From: JASHVB01 sp049522565
Lineage (GTDB): Bacteria; Pseudomonadota; Alphaproteobacteria; Acetobacterales; Acetobacteraceae
Direction: 5' to 3'
DNA: 12,112 bases
Assembly: GCA_049522565.1 (NCBI GenBank)
Contig: JBEKNT010000191.1
Coordinates: 1-12,112 of the forward strand
Positions 1 to 7,273 of this stretch are shown here, one piece after another (the stretch's first letter is position 1; every line of letters begins with the position of its first letter). The position numbers and the translations under genes are program-made. The notes beneath the pieces are model-generated. The model saw only the letters and a program-made list of their open reading frames with translations. It did no database searches and was not told the DNA's origin.

Positions 1-4
1 GTGC

Positions 5-59
5 GGGGGGGTGGGGGGGGGGGGGGGGGTGGTCGTGGGGGAGACTGGTTTTGGGGGGG
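5..59 (+). repeat. G-rich tract with a 17-G homopolymer
   Basis: Four G runs lie close together at 5-11, 13-29 (17 consecutive Gs), 37-41 and 53-59. On sequence alone they could form a G-quadruplex. Long G runs are also a frequent error product at contig ends, and this one is at the very start of the window, so its length should be treated with caution. Confidence 0.6.
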
Positions 60-96
60 TGTGGTTGCCGTGGGGTTGCTGTGAGCGCCGGGTGTC

Positions 97-125
97 GGCC
101 CCCTCCCACAAGGGGAGGGGGAAGA
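97..125. repeat. short hairpin repeat, partial copy of the 2592-2692 family
   Basis: CCCCCTCCC (99-107) pairs with GGGAGGGGG (113-121) around a five-base loop. The unit GGCCCCCTCCC, a short spacer, then GGAGGGG(GG)AAGA recurs at 2669-2696 as the right edge of the large palindrome there. This copy therefore looks like one end of the same family, with the rest diverged or absent. Confidence 0.5.
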
Positions 126-368
126 AACCCGACGCTCACATCAACACATCGTCAACCTATCGCTGGTATTTCCTGTCTCCCCGAGGACGACCGCGCGCCC
201 GGCACCCGCCGGCACGGAACAGAACGGCATCGCCATGGAAATCTCGCGCCCTGCTCATCCCTCCGATGGCGGGCATCATGATCGGGCGCGGTGCAACGGC
301 AGGTGCGCAGCGGATGACACGAACCGGGCGCACCTTTCGTGGCATGGCCCGAGCGGAGCCGACCGACG

Positions 369-2576
369 GTGAGTGAGGCCACATTGAGCGAGGCACTTCA
401 GCATCACGAGGCGGGCCGGCTCGGCAAAGCGCAGGCGCTCTACCGCGGCATCCTGGCGCAGGACCCGGACGATGCCGACAGTCTGCATCTGCTCGGCCTG
501 ATTACCGCGGAGCAAGGCAACCCCGCCGCCGGGGCAGCACTGATCGAGCGGGCGATGGCGATCGCACCTGGCCGCGCGCCGTACCACAACAACCTCGCCC
601 TCTCCTATCGTCTGCTCGGTCGCGGCGAGGACGCCGTACGCGAATACCGCGCCGCCGTCGCGCTGCGTCCGCAATCGGCCGAGATCCACAACAACCTGGC
701 GACCACCCTGCGCGATCTGGGCCGGCATGAGGAGGCAGTGGCGCACTACCGCCAGGCCGCCGAACACGCGCCGGGGATTGCGGAGATCTGGTACAACCTG
801 GCCAACGCGCTCGGCGAAAATGGCCCGCCGACGGAGGTGGAGGCCTGTTTCCGCCGCGCCGTCGCGCTCAAGCCCGATTTCACCAACGCCCAGGCGAATT
901 ACGGCCGTTGGCTGATGACGCAGGCGCGCTGGGCGGAGGCGGAGACGGCACTGATCGAAGCCGCCCGGCTCCAGCCCATGCAAGCGCCGACCTGGAACAA
1001 TCTCGGCATCGCGCTGCAAGAGCAGGGCCGGACGGAGGATGCCGAGGGGTGCTATCGCCGCGCGCTGGCGTTGGCGCCGCGCTTCGCCGTCGCCCACTAC
1101 AATCTCGGCTGCCTGCTGCTGGAGCAAGGCCGCACCGATGAAGCGGCCGCCTGCCAGGAGGCCGCGATCGCCGCCGATCCGCAGTACGGCGCCGCCCGGC
1201 TCGGCCTGTGCATGGCGCAGCTTCCTGTTCTCCCCCGCACCGAGGCCGAGATCGCCGTGCGGCGGCAACGCTATACGGCGGCGCTTGACAGCCTCGAGGC
1301 GTCGTTGGCGACTCAAGCCGCGGTGCGCTCGTTGGCGGCGGCGATCGGCACCGCCCAGCCGTTCTTCCTGCCTTACCAGGGCGAGGACGATCGGGCGCTA
1401 CAGGCGACTTACGGGGGGCTTGCCTGCCGCGTGCTGGAAGCGACCGAGACGCGGGCACCGCTGGCGCCGCGACCGGCGCCCGGGGAACGCATCCGGGTGG
1501 GCATCGTCAGCGGCTTCTTCTGCCAGCACACGATCTTCAAGCTGTTCCTGGAGGGCTGGCTGACTCAGCTCGACCGCAACCGGTTCGAGGTGATCGGCTT
1601 CCACACCGGCCGCACGGTCGACGCGCAGACCGCGCGTGCGGCCGGGTGGTGCGATCGGTTCGTGCAGGGTTTTCGCTCGCCGGCGGCGTGGCGACAGGCG
1701 GTGTCCGCCGCGGCGCCGCACGTGCTGCTGTATCCGGAGGTCGGCATGGACCCGCTCGCCGGACGGCTGGCGGCGCAACGCCTGGCAGCGGTGCAGTGCG
1801 TGACATGGGGGCAGCCCGAGACCACGGGCATGCCGACCCTCGATTATTTCCTGTCGAGCGATCTGATGGAGCCGACGGATGGCGCCGCGCACTACACCGA
1901 GAAGCTGGTGCGCCTGCCGCAACTCGGCCTGTGCTACCTGCCGGAGGAACTTCCCGCGTTGCGGCTGGACCGTGCGGCGTTGGGGCTGCGTCCGAGCGGG
2001 CCAGTGTACTGGTCCGGGCAGGCACTGTACAAGTATCGGCCGATGTATGACGCGGTATTTCCACGTATCGCGGCGGCGGTGGGGCCGTGCCAGTTCGTGT
2101 TCATCGGGTTCGCCAAGAGCCGCGCGGTGACCGAGGCGTTCCGCGAACGCCTCGGCGCGGCGTTCGCCGCTTGCGCAATGGACGCGGAGCAATACTGCGT
2201 CATCCTGCCGCCGATGTCGCCGGAGCGTTTTGTCGCGGCGGTGGGCGTGGCGGATGTGGTGCTCGATACGCCGGGCTGGTCGGGGGGGAAATCCACGCTG
2301 GACTGCCTCGCCCAGGATCCGGCGATCGTGACCCTGCCCGGCCGGTTCATGCGGGGGCGCCACACTGCGGCGATCCTGCGCCGGATCGGCTGCGCTGCTA
2401 CCGTCGCCGGGTCGCTGGACGAGTACGTGGCGATCGCCGCGCGGCTGGGCCTGGACGCCGCGTGGCGCACCCGGGTGCGGCAGGCGGTGGCAGCCGGGAA
2501 GGCCGGCGCGTTCCGGGACGTTGAGTACATGCGGGCGCTGGAGACGTTCCTGACCGAGGCGGTAGCGCAGGCATAG
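369..2576 (+). CDS. TPR protein with C-terminal GT41 (O-GlcNAc transferase/SPINDLY-like) domain
   Basis: A 735-residue protein, probably a cytoplasmic glycosyltransferase that moves a sugar from a nucleotide-sugar donor to Ser/Thr of target proteins. Residues 1 to about 270 are some eight TPR units with typical YNLGxxLxxxGRxxEA patterns; the catalytic part starts near 375. The segment SGFFCQHT holds His387, aligning with the conserved His of the SSDFxNHP motif of OGT. GQALYKYRP (Lys555) aligns with the QLYKIDP donor-site lysine. Later motifs TWGQPETTGMPTLDYFLSSD and LPGRFMRGRH are typical of bacterial SPINDLY-like proteins. GTG 369 was chosen because GGAG lies at 355-358 and the N-terminus then matches usual TPR starts; an in-frame GTG at 339 has no ribosome site. 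It stands alone, and its target is not visible from context. Confidence 0.88.
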   Translation: MSEATLSEALQHHEAGRLGKAQALYRGILAQDPDDADSLHLLGLITAEQGNPAAGAALIERAMAIAPGRAPYHNNLALSYRLLGRGEDAVREYRAAVALRPQSAEIHNNLATTLRDLGRHEEAVAHYRQAAEHAPGIAEIWYNLANALGENGPPTEVEACFRRAVALKPDFTNAQANYGRWLMTQARWAEAETALIEAARLQPMQAPTWNNLGIALQEQGRTEDAEGCYRRALALAPRFAVAHYNLGCLLLEQGRTDEAAACQEAAIAADPQYGAARLGLCMAQLPVLPRTEAEIAVRRQRYTAALDSLEASLATQAAVRSLAAAIGTAQPFFLPYQGEDDRALQATYGGLACRVLEATETRAPLAPRPAPGERIRVGIVSGFFCQHTIFKLFLEGWLTQLDRNRFEVIGFHTGRTVDAQTARAAGWCDRFVQGFRSPAAWRQAVSAAAPHVLLYPEVGMDPLAGRLAAQRLAAVQCVTWGQPETTGMPTLDYFLSSDLMEPTDGAAHYTEKLVRLPQLGLCYLPEELPALRLDRAALGLRPSGPVYWSGQALYKYRPMYDAVFPRIAAAVGPCQFVFIGFAKSRAVTEAFRERLGAAFAACAMDAEQYCVILPPMSPERFVAAVGVADVVLDTPGWSGGKSTLDCLAQDPAIVTLPGRFMRGRHTAAILRRIGCAATVAGSLDEYVAIAARLGLDAAWRTRVRQAVAAGKAGAFRDVEYMRALETFLTEAVAQA

Positions 2577-2591
2577 GGCAGTAGAATCCCC

Positions 2592-2692
2592 CCCCTCCCC
2601 TTGAGGGTGGGGGCTGGGGGGAGGGGTGCGTGCATCCGTTGGCAACGGATATACGCACCCCTCACCCCGGCCCCCTCCCTCAATCGGAGGGG
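2592..2692. repeat. 101-base palindromic intergenic element (family A)
   Basis: Arms 2592-2640 and 2644-2692 pair at 42 of 49 positions around the three-base loop GGC. The structure begins 16 bases after the stop of the GT41 gene, so as RNA it would form a very stable hairpin and could end transcription, although no T run follows. A partial copy lies at 97-125, which marks this as a repeated element and not a gene-specific terminator. Confidence 0.75.
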
Positions 2693-2766
2693 AAGACCTG
2701 GCGTGACCGCCCCGGCCAGTATCGCGCCGCGTTGCACGACAGCCGCCAGGCTCCCGCTACCTGCCG

Positions 2767-2780
2767 TTGACCCAGATCAA
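2767..2780 (+). promoter_or_regulatory. Fnr/FixK/Anr-type box upstream of the Lon-like operon
   Basis: TTGACCCAGATCAA fits the Fnr-family consensus TTGAT-N4-ATCAA with one base changed. It lies 47 bases before the leader ORF start at 2828. With the usual activator spacing of -41.5, transcription would start near 2815. The following bases ACGTG, and AGGCAA at 2800-2805, recur at the same offsets after the box at 6327. This suggests activation under low oxygen (inference from family knowledge). Confidence 0.65.
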
Positions 2781-2827
2781 CGTGGCCGTCCGCGATTCAA
2801 GGCAACCTCCGCACCGTCGGAGGAACC

Positions 2828-2911
2828 ATGTCCACACCCATCCCAGCCGCACGGCCCGCGCCGGCGACGCGCCCGCACGAGGCGCGTGAAAAGAGCGGCG
2901 TCCATGCCTGA
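2828..2911 (+). CDS. putative 27-aa leader peptide overlapping the Lon-like gene
   Basis: This short ORF (starting MSTPIPAARP, rich in Pro, Ala and Arg) has the best ribosome site in the region, GGAGG at 2819-2823, and is the first ATG after the Fnr-type box. It ends at TGA 2909-2911, just past the ATG (2904) of the protease, which itself has only a weak site. It may therefore be translated to couple or control translation of the protease. I recognise no family. The other reading is that it is the true N-terminus of the protease, separated by a frameshift. It is too short for codon statistics to settle this. Confidence 0.45.
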   Translation: MSTPIPAARPAPATRPHEAREKSGVHA

Positions 2912-5321
2912 CCCGCTCGCGATCCAACCAATCCCGCCTGACCGGCTCTACCGCCGCGCTGCGCTCGATGCGTTGGAGTTCGCCTCCACCACCGAACTGG
3001 CACCGCTGCCCGGACTGATCGAACAGCCCCGCGCGCAGGACGCCATCGGCTTCGGCACCACGATCGGCCAGCGCGGCTTCAACATCTTCGCGATCGGCGC
3101 GCCCGGCGCGCGCATCCGGCAATCCGTGCGTGCCCTGCTGAACGATGCCGCACGCGCGCGGCCCGCGCCCTCCGATTGGATCTACGTCAACAATTTCGAC
3201 GCACCGCATCGTCCGATCGCCTTGGCGTTGCCGGGCGGCCGCGCGCCGGCGCTGGCCAAGGCGATCCACAACCTGATCGACGACCTGAAAGTCGCCCTCC
3301 CGGCCATCTTTGAGAGCGAGGAGTACCAGAAGCGCCGCGGCGCCATCGAGCAATCCATCCAGGAAAAGAACGAGCAGGCGTTTGCCACGCTGAACGAGAA
3401 GGCGCAGGGGCGCGGCATCGTCATCCTGCGCACGCCGGTTGGTTTCGCCATGGCGCCGGCGCGCGACGGCAAGGTGGTGCCCCCGACGGAGTTCAATGCC
3501 TGGCCGGAAGCGGCGCAGCAGGCCGTGCGTGACGCGATCCAGGAACTGGAGAAGGACCTCGAGGAAACCCTGCGTGCCTTGCCGCGGCGCGAGAAGGAGC
3601 AGCGTGACGCGGTGCGCACGCTGGACCGCGACACGGCGCAGTTTGCCATCGCCCAGCCGTTCGACGACGCAAAGGCTGCGTTCGCCGATCTGCCGGCGGT
3701 GACCGAACACATCGAGGCAACCCGCACCGACATCCTGGAGAACCTGCCGCTGTTCATGCAGGCGGCGACGGCAGCGGCGGAAGGCGCGCTGACCGGTATG
3801 CGCCTCGGCGGCCCGTTCGATCGTTACGAGATCAACGTGCTGGTCACCCAGGCGGACCACGCCGCCCCAGTCGTCGAGGAACTCCACCCGACGCTCGGCG
3901 ACCTGCTGGGGCGCGTCGAGTATGTGCAGATGCAGGGCGCGCTGATCACCAATTTCCGCCTGATCAAACCCGGCACGCTGCATCGCGCCAACGGCGGCAT
4001 GATCCTGATCGACGCCCGCGCCCTGCTCTCCGAGCCGTTCAGTTGGCCGGCGCTGAAGCGCGCCTTGATGCGCGGCGAAATCGTCATCGAGGATATCTCG
4101 CGTTTCATCGGTCTCACCACGACGGTGTCGCTGGAGCCGGATCCAATTCCGCTCGACGTGAAGGTCGTGCTGTTCGGCGACCGCATGCTGTACTACCTGC
4201 TGTCCGCACTGGATCCCGAGTTCGCGCAACACTTCAAGGTGCTGGCGGATTTCGACGATGACATCGACCGCTCGGCCGAGACCGAGGCGATCCTGGCGCG
4301 GCTGATCGGCACCATCGCCGCGCAGGAAGGCCTGAAACCACTCGACCACGCCGCCGTCGTGCGTGTGGTCGAACACGCCGCCCGCATCGCTGATGATGCC
4401 GGCAAGCTCACGCTGCTTGGCGAAAAGCTGCACGACCTGATCGCCGAGGCGAGTCACTGGGCCGGCTGCAACCGCCGCGCGGTGGCAACGCGCGCGGATG
4501 TCGAACAGGCGATCGCCCAGCAGCGCCGGCGTGCCGGCCGGGTGCAGGAACGCAGCCGCGAGATGATCCTGCGCGACATCGCGCTGATCGATACCACGGG
4601 CAGCCGGGTTGGCCAGGTGAACGGCCTGTCGGTGCTGAGCCTCGGCGACCACAGCTTCGGCCAGCCGTCGCGCATCACCTGCCGGGTGCGTGCCGGCAGC
4701 GGCAAGATCGTCGATATCGAACGCGAGGTGGAACTCGGCGGGCCGCTGCATTCGAAGGGCGTGCTGATCCTGTCGGGCTTCCTCGCCGGGCGCTACGCGA
4801 TGGACGCGCCGATGTCGCTGTATGCCAGCCTGGTGTTCGAACAATCCTATGGTGGCGTGGAGGGCGACAGCGCGTCGTCGGCCGAGCTGTACGCGTTGCT
4901 GTCGGCGCTTGCCGATGCGCCGCTGCGGCAGGACCTGGCGGTGACCGGATCGGTCAACCAGCATGGCGTGGTGCAGGCGATCGGCGGCGTGAACGAGAAG
5001 ATCGAGGGCTACTTCGATGTCTGCGCCGCGCGTGGCCTCACCGGCACGCAGGGCGTGTTGATCCCCGCTGCCAATGCGCAGCACCTGATGTTGCGTGCCG
5101 ACGTGGTGGAGGCCTGCGCTGCCGGCCATTTCGCGGTTTGGCCGGTGCACACGATCGACGCGGGCATCGGCTTGCTCACCGGCATGCCGGCGGGCGAGCG
5201 CGGTACCGGGGGAGACTATCCGGAAGGCACCCTGAACCGCGCCGTAGAGGAACGCCTGAAGCTGTTCGCCAAGGCTCGCAAGGCCGCTGGTGAAATCCGG
5301 CCAGGCAGCGACGAGTCATGA
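2904..5321 (+). CDS. Lon-family (AAA_32/LonB-like) ATP-dependent protease
   Basis: An 805-residue protein of the Lon-related group with an AAA_32-type N-terminal part and a C-terminal Lon peptidase domain, expected to degrade proteins in the cytoplasm. The proteolytic Ser-Lys pair is Ser656 in GDSASS and Lys699 in GGVNEKIE, 43 residues apart as in E. coli Lon (679/722). A Walker B-like strand MILID ends at Asp370, in the ANGG context usual for this group. Residues about 135-280 are charged and helical, probably coiled coil. The P-loop position reads GAPGARIRQ (65-73) and lacks the GK[ST] lysine, so ATP use there is doubtful. ATG 2904 was chosen because MPDPLAIQPIPPDRLYRR resembles family N-termini; an in-frame GTG at 2886 is possible. 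Its stop overlaps the next start by ATGA. Confidence 0.88.
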   Translation: MPDPLAIQPIPPDRLYRRAALDALEFASTTELAPLPGLIEQPRAQDAIGFGTTIGQRGFNIFAIGAPGARIRQSVRALLNDAARARPAPSDWIYVNNFDAPHRPIALALPGGRAPALAKAIHNLIDDLKVALPAIFESEEYQKRRGAIEQSIQEKNEQAFATLNEKAQGRGIVILRTPVGFAMAPARDGKVVPPTEFNAWPEAAQQAVRDAIQELEKDLEETLRALPRREKEQRDAVRTLDRDTAQFAIAQPFDDAKAAFADLPAVTEHIEATRTDILENLPLFMQAATAAAEGALTGMRLGGPFDRYEINVLVTQADHAAPVVEELHPTLGDLLGRVEYVQMQGALITNFRLIKPGTLHRANGGMILIDARALLSEPFSWPALKRALMRGEIVIEDISRFIGLTTTVSLEPDPIPLDVKVVLFGDRMLYYLLSALDPEFAQHFKVLADFDDDIDRSAETEAILARLIGTIAAQEGLKPLDHAAVVRVVEHAARIADDAGKLTLLGEKLHDLIAEASHWAGCNRRAVATRADVEQAIAQQRRRAGRVQERSREMILRDIALIDTTGSRVGQVNGLSVLSLGDHSFGQPSRITCRVRAGSGKIVDIEREVELGGPLHSKGVLILSGFLAGRYAMDAPMSLYASLVFEQSYGGVEGDSASSAELYALLSALADAPLRQDLAVTGSVNQHGVVQAIGGVNEKIEGYFDVCAARGLTGTQGVLIPAANAQHLMLRADVVEACAAGHFAVWPVHTIDAGIGLLTGMPAGERGTGGDYPEGTLNRAVEERLKLFAKARKAAGEIRPGSDES

Positions 5322-6166
5322 GCAATGCGGGCACCACGCATCGTCGGCTGATTGTGGAACTCTGCCATGGCGAAGCGAATCCAAGGACGCTGCGCGCGGT
5401 GGCGGAGTTCGCGTCGTTGCTGGAGCTTGATCTGCACGGCTTGTTCATCGAGGACGAAGCACTGCTGGCGCTAGCCGAGCTGCCGTTCGCGCGCGAGATC
5501 CGACTGCCGACGCATGAGTGGCAGAAGGTCGAGACCGGCCGGATCGCCGCCGAGCTGCGGCGGGCGGCGCAGGACGCACAACGTCTGCTGCATGAGGTTG
5601 CCGCCGCTCTGGGCGTGCCCAACGCGTTCGAGGTACGGCGTGGCGACCCGGCCGAGACGATGGCGGCGATCGCCTCCGCCCGCGACGTCATCGTCGTTGC
5701 AGCACAGGCAGCGCCCGGTGCCGGGCTGGCGCCGGCCGCCTCGCGCCTGCATGCGGCGGCGCATGGCTCCGCGGCGTCGCTGCTGCTGCTGCCCGGCCGG
5801 TTGACGCTGCGCCAGGGAGCGGTCGTCGCGTTGTTGACCGATGCCGGGGACCCGAGCCTGGTGCCCGCCGCCCGGGCCGCGGTGACCACCGGTGGGCATC
5901 TGCTGGCGTTGCTGCCGAACGATGACGCGGCCCTGGCCGATCGGGTGGTGCAACGCGCGGTGTCGCTCGGCGTGCCGCGGCCACACGTCGCGACGCGGAG
6001 CTTGGGCGGATTGCATGCGGAGGACGTGCTGCACGCGCTTGGCCATGTGCGGGAGCGGTTCGTGGTGCTGACGCGCGATGCCTCGGCGGCCGGCGAGCTG
6101 GCGGCGGCCTCGCGCATCGCAGCGGATCGTGGCGTGCCGGTGCTGCTGGTGGAACCACAACCGTAA
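5318..6166 (+). CDS. USP-like protein coupled to the Lon-like protease
   Basis: A 282-residue soluble protein with two alpha/beta segments that resemble universal stress protein (USP) domains, but weakly. The N-terminal segment LHGLFIEDEALLALAELPFA resembles proteins often found beside this kind of protease in purple and other alphaproteobacteria (from memory, not searched). I see no G-2x-G-9x-G[S/T] ATP-binding motif, so it is probably of the non-ATP-binding kind. The start overlaps the protease stop by ATGA (5318-5321) and lacks a strong ribosome site, so translation is likely coupled. An adaptor or partner role with the protease is plausible but is inference from the overlap only. Confidence 0.75.
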   Translation: MSNAGTTHRRLIVELCHGEANPRTLRAVAEFASLLELDLHGLFIEDEALLALAELPFAREIRLPTHEWQKVETGRIAAELRRAAQDAQRLLHEVAAALGVPNAFEVRRGDPAETMAAIASARDVIVVAAQAAPGAGLAPAASRLHAAAHGSAASLLLLPGRLTLRQGAVVALLTDAGDPSLVPAARAAVTTGGHLLALLPNDDAALADRVVQRAVSLGVPRPHVATRSLGGLHAEDVLHALGHVRERFVVLTRDASAAGELAAASRIAADRGVPVLLVEPQP

Positions 6167-6167
6167 G

Positions 6168-6300
6168 CCTCTCCCGCGATGGCGGGAGAGGTTGAGGTGC
6201 GCAGCGACGAGGGTGAGGGTGCAGCGGTACGCAGGATAACAGATGCAGCGGGGCGACCCGATCATCCTCACCCTCGCCGCTGCGCGTCTCGACCTCTCCC
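6168..6300. repeat. palindromic intergenic element (family B, copy 1)
   Basis: The element opens with a perfect 10-bp hairpin, CCTCTCCCGC (6168-6177) with GCGGGAGAGG (6182-6191), directly after the USP-like gene's stop at 6166. A larger inverted repeat pairs 6184-6218 with 6266-6300 at 31 of 35 positions. The 21-base core at 6244-6264 (GCAGCGGGGCGACCCGATCA preceded by T) is repeated exactly at 9025-9045. It could end transcription of the protease operon, but it is a repeat and has no T run. Confidence 0.75.
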
Positions 6301-6326
6301 ACTGAGTGGGCGAGGTGTCCGGGCGG

Positions 6327-6340
6327 TTGACGCAGATCAA
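6327..6340 (+). promoter_or_regulatory. Fnr/FixK/Anr-type box upstream of the tandem USP gene
   Basis: TTGACGCAGATCAA matches the Fnr-family palindrome with one base off TTGAT-N4-ATCAA. The ATG at 6389 follows after 48 bases. ACGTG directly after the box, AGGCAA at 6360-6365 (offset 33 from the box start) and GGAGG four bases before the ATG all mirror the site at 2767. In Pseudomonas, Anr is known to control USP genes, which agrees with low-oxygen induction here. Confidence 0.68.
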
Positions 6341-6388
6341 CGTGCCCGGCGCCGGTTGGAGGCAAGCTGGGGGGCGATCGGAGGTCGC

Positions 6389-7258
6389 ATGTTCAGATAC
6401 ATTCTCGTCCCGGCCCCTGGCGCCGAAACTCACGACGCCGTGTTTCGCACCGCGCTGACGCTTGCGCGCCTCTCGGCCGGGCATCTCGACTTCCTGCACG
6501 TGCAACTCGACCTGGAAAAACTGGTGATCTCGATGTCCGCCGGCGACTTCAGTGGCGCCGGCGCGGGGATCGGCCAGGTCGTGGAGTCGTTGCAGAGCGA
6601 TATCGACTCCCGTCGCGACCGGGCCAGGACCGCGGTGCTGGCATTCTGCGAGCGAGAACATGTCGCATTGGTTGACACGCCGGTCGGCGACGCCCCTTCG
6701 GCCACATTCCATGTGGAAACCGGAGAAGAAGCGCGGCTTCTGGCGACCCATGCCCGTGCCGCCGATCTGACCGTGCTCGGGCGCGCGCGCGACGGCGAGG
6801 CCGTGACCATGGATCTGCTGGAAGCGGTGCTGCTGGAAAGCGGCCGCCCGCTGTTGATCGCACCGGCGCAGCCGGTGGCGCAGATCGGTCGCCACATCGC
6901 CGTTGCGTGGAAAGACACGCCGGAGGCGGCACGCGCGGTCGCCGGTGCAATGCCGCTGCTGCAAGCTGCCGACTCGGTCACCGTCATCGCCGTGCAGGAG
7001 GATGCGCGCAGCGATGCCGACTCATGCGAGCGGCTGCATCACGCGCTGCTTTGGCACAATCAAGCGGCGACCCTGCGCGTCATTCCGCCGGCCGGCCGTG
7101 ATCCGGGCGAGGTGCTGCTGTCCGCCATCGAGGAGAGCGGCGCAGACCTGCTGGTCATGGGCGGCTACAGCCATAGCCGCATGCGGGAAGTGGTGTTCGG
7201 CGGTTTCACCCGCCACGTGCTGCGCGCGGCCGGTTTGCCGGTGCTGATGGCGCATTGA
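6389..7258 (+). CDS. universal stress protein with two tandem USP domains
   Basis: A 289-residue cytoplasmic protein. The first USP domain runs from MFRYILVPAPG to about residue 155; the second starts near HIAVAWKDTPEAARA and ends in GADLLVMGGYSHSRMREVVFGGFTRHVL, with the strand-end LPVLMAH typical of the family. The ATP-binding signature G-2x-G-9x-G[S/T] is altered: relatives usually have GGYGHSR, here it is GGYSHSR with Ser261 in place of the second Gly, so nucleotide binding is uncertain. The ATG at 6389 has GGAGG at 6380-6384; upstream in-frame codons run through the repeat and the Fnr box and are rejected. It likely acts in survival under stress or oxygen limitation. The host-attachment-family gene follows after 15 bases. 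Confidence 0.9.
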   Translation: MFRYILVPAPGAETHDAVFRTALTLARLSAGHLDFLHVQLDLEKLVISMSAGDFSGAGAGIGQVVESLQSDIDSRRDRARTAVLAFCEREHVALVDTPVGDAPSATFHVETGEEARLLATHARAADLTVLGRARDGEAVTMDLLEAVLLESGRPLLIAPAQPVAQIGRHIAVAWKDTPEAARAVAGAMPLLQAADSVTVIAVQEDARSDADSCERLHHALLWHNQAATLRVIPPAGRDPGEVLLSAIEESGADLLVMGGYSHSRMREVVFGGFTRHVLRAAGLPVLMAH

Positions 7259-7273
7259 GAAAGGACTCCAGTC

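Larger units (their letters stand above)
1..368. other. upstream non-coding region of the TPR/GT41 gene
   Basis: This stretch holds no gene I can support. It starts with a G-rich tract (5-59) and then a short hairpin repeat (97-125). From 128 to 368 I see no clear promoter, operator or RNA gene. A 45-codon ORF at 235-372 ends in a GTGA overlap with the next gene, but it has a poor ribosome site and no recognisable content, so it is not called as a gene. Confidence 0.5.

Noticed and set aside
276..1316. Minus-strand open frame opposite the TPR region
   Set aside because: It is a shadow of the TPR repeats; Arg/Gly/Ala-rich, with no recognisable domain.
2601..2903. Upstream in-frame extension of the protease to 2601
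   Set aside because: It would run through the palindromic element and the Fnr-type box, and the residues are low-complexity; the family-like N-terminus begins at 2904.
2757..5150. Very long open frame on the minus strand opposite the protease gene
   Set aside because: It is a codon-position shadow in GC-rich DNA: the composition is His/Arg/Gln-rich, no family is recognisable, and the plus strand encodes a protease with its catalytic motifs.
6179..6388. Upstream in-frame extension of the tandem USP to 6179
   Set aside because: It covers the repeat and the promoter box; the ATG at 6389 has GGAGG and begins the typical USP strand.
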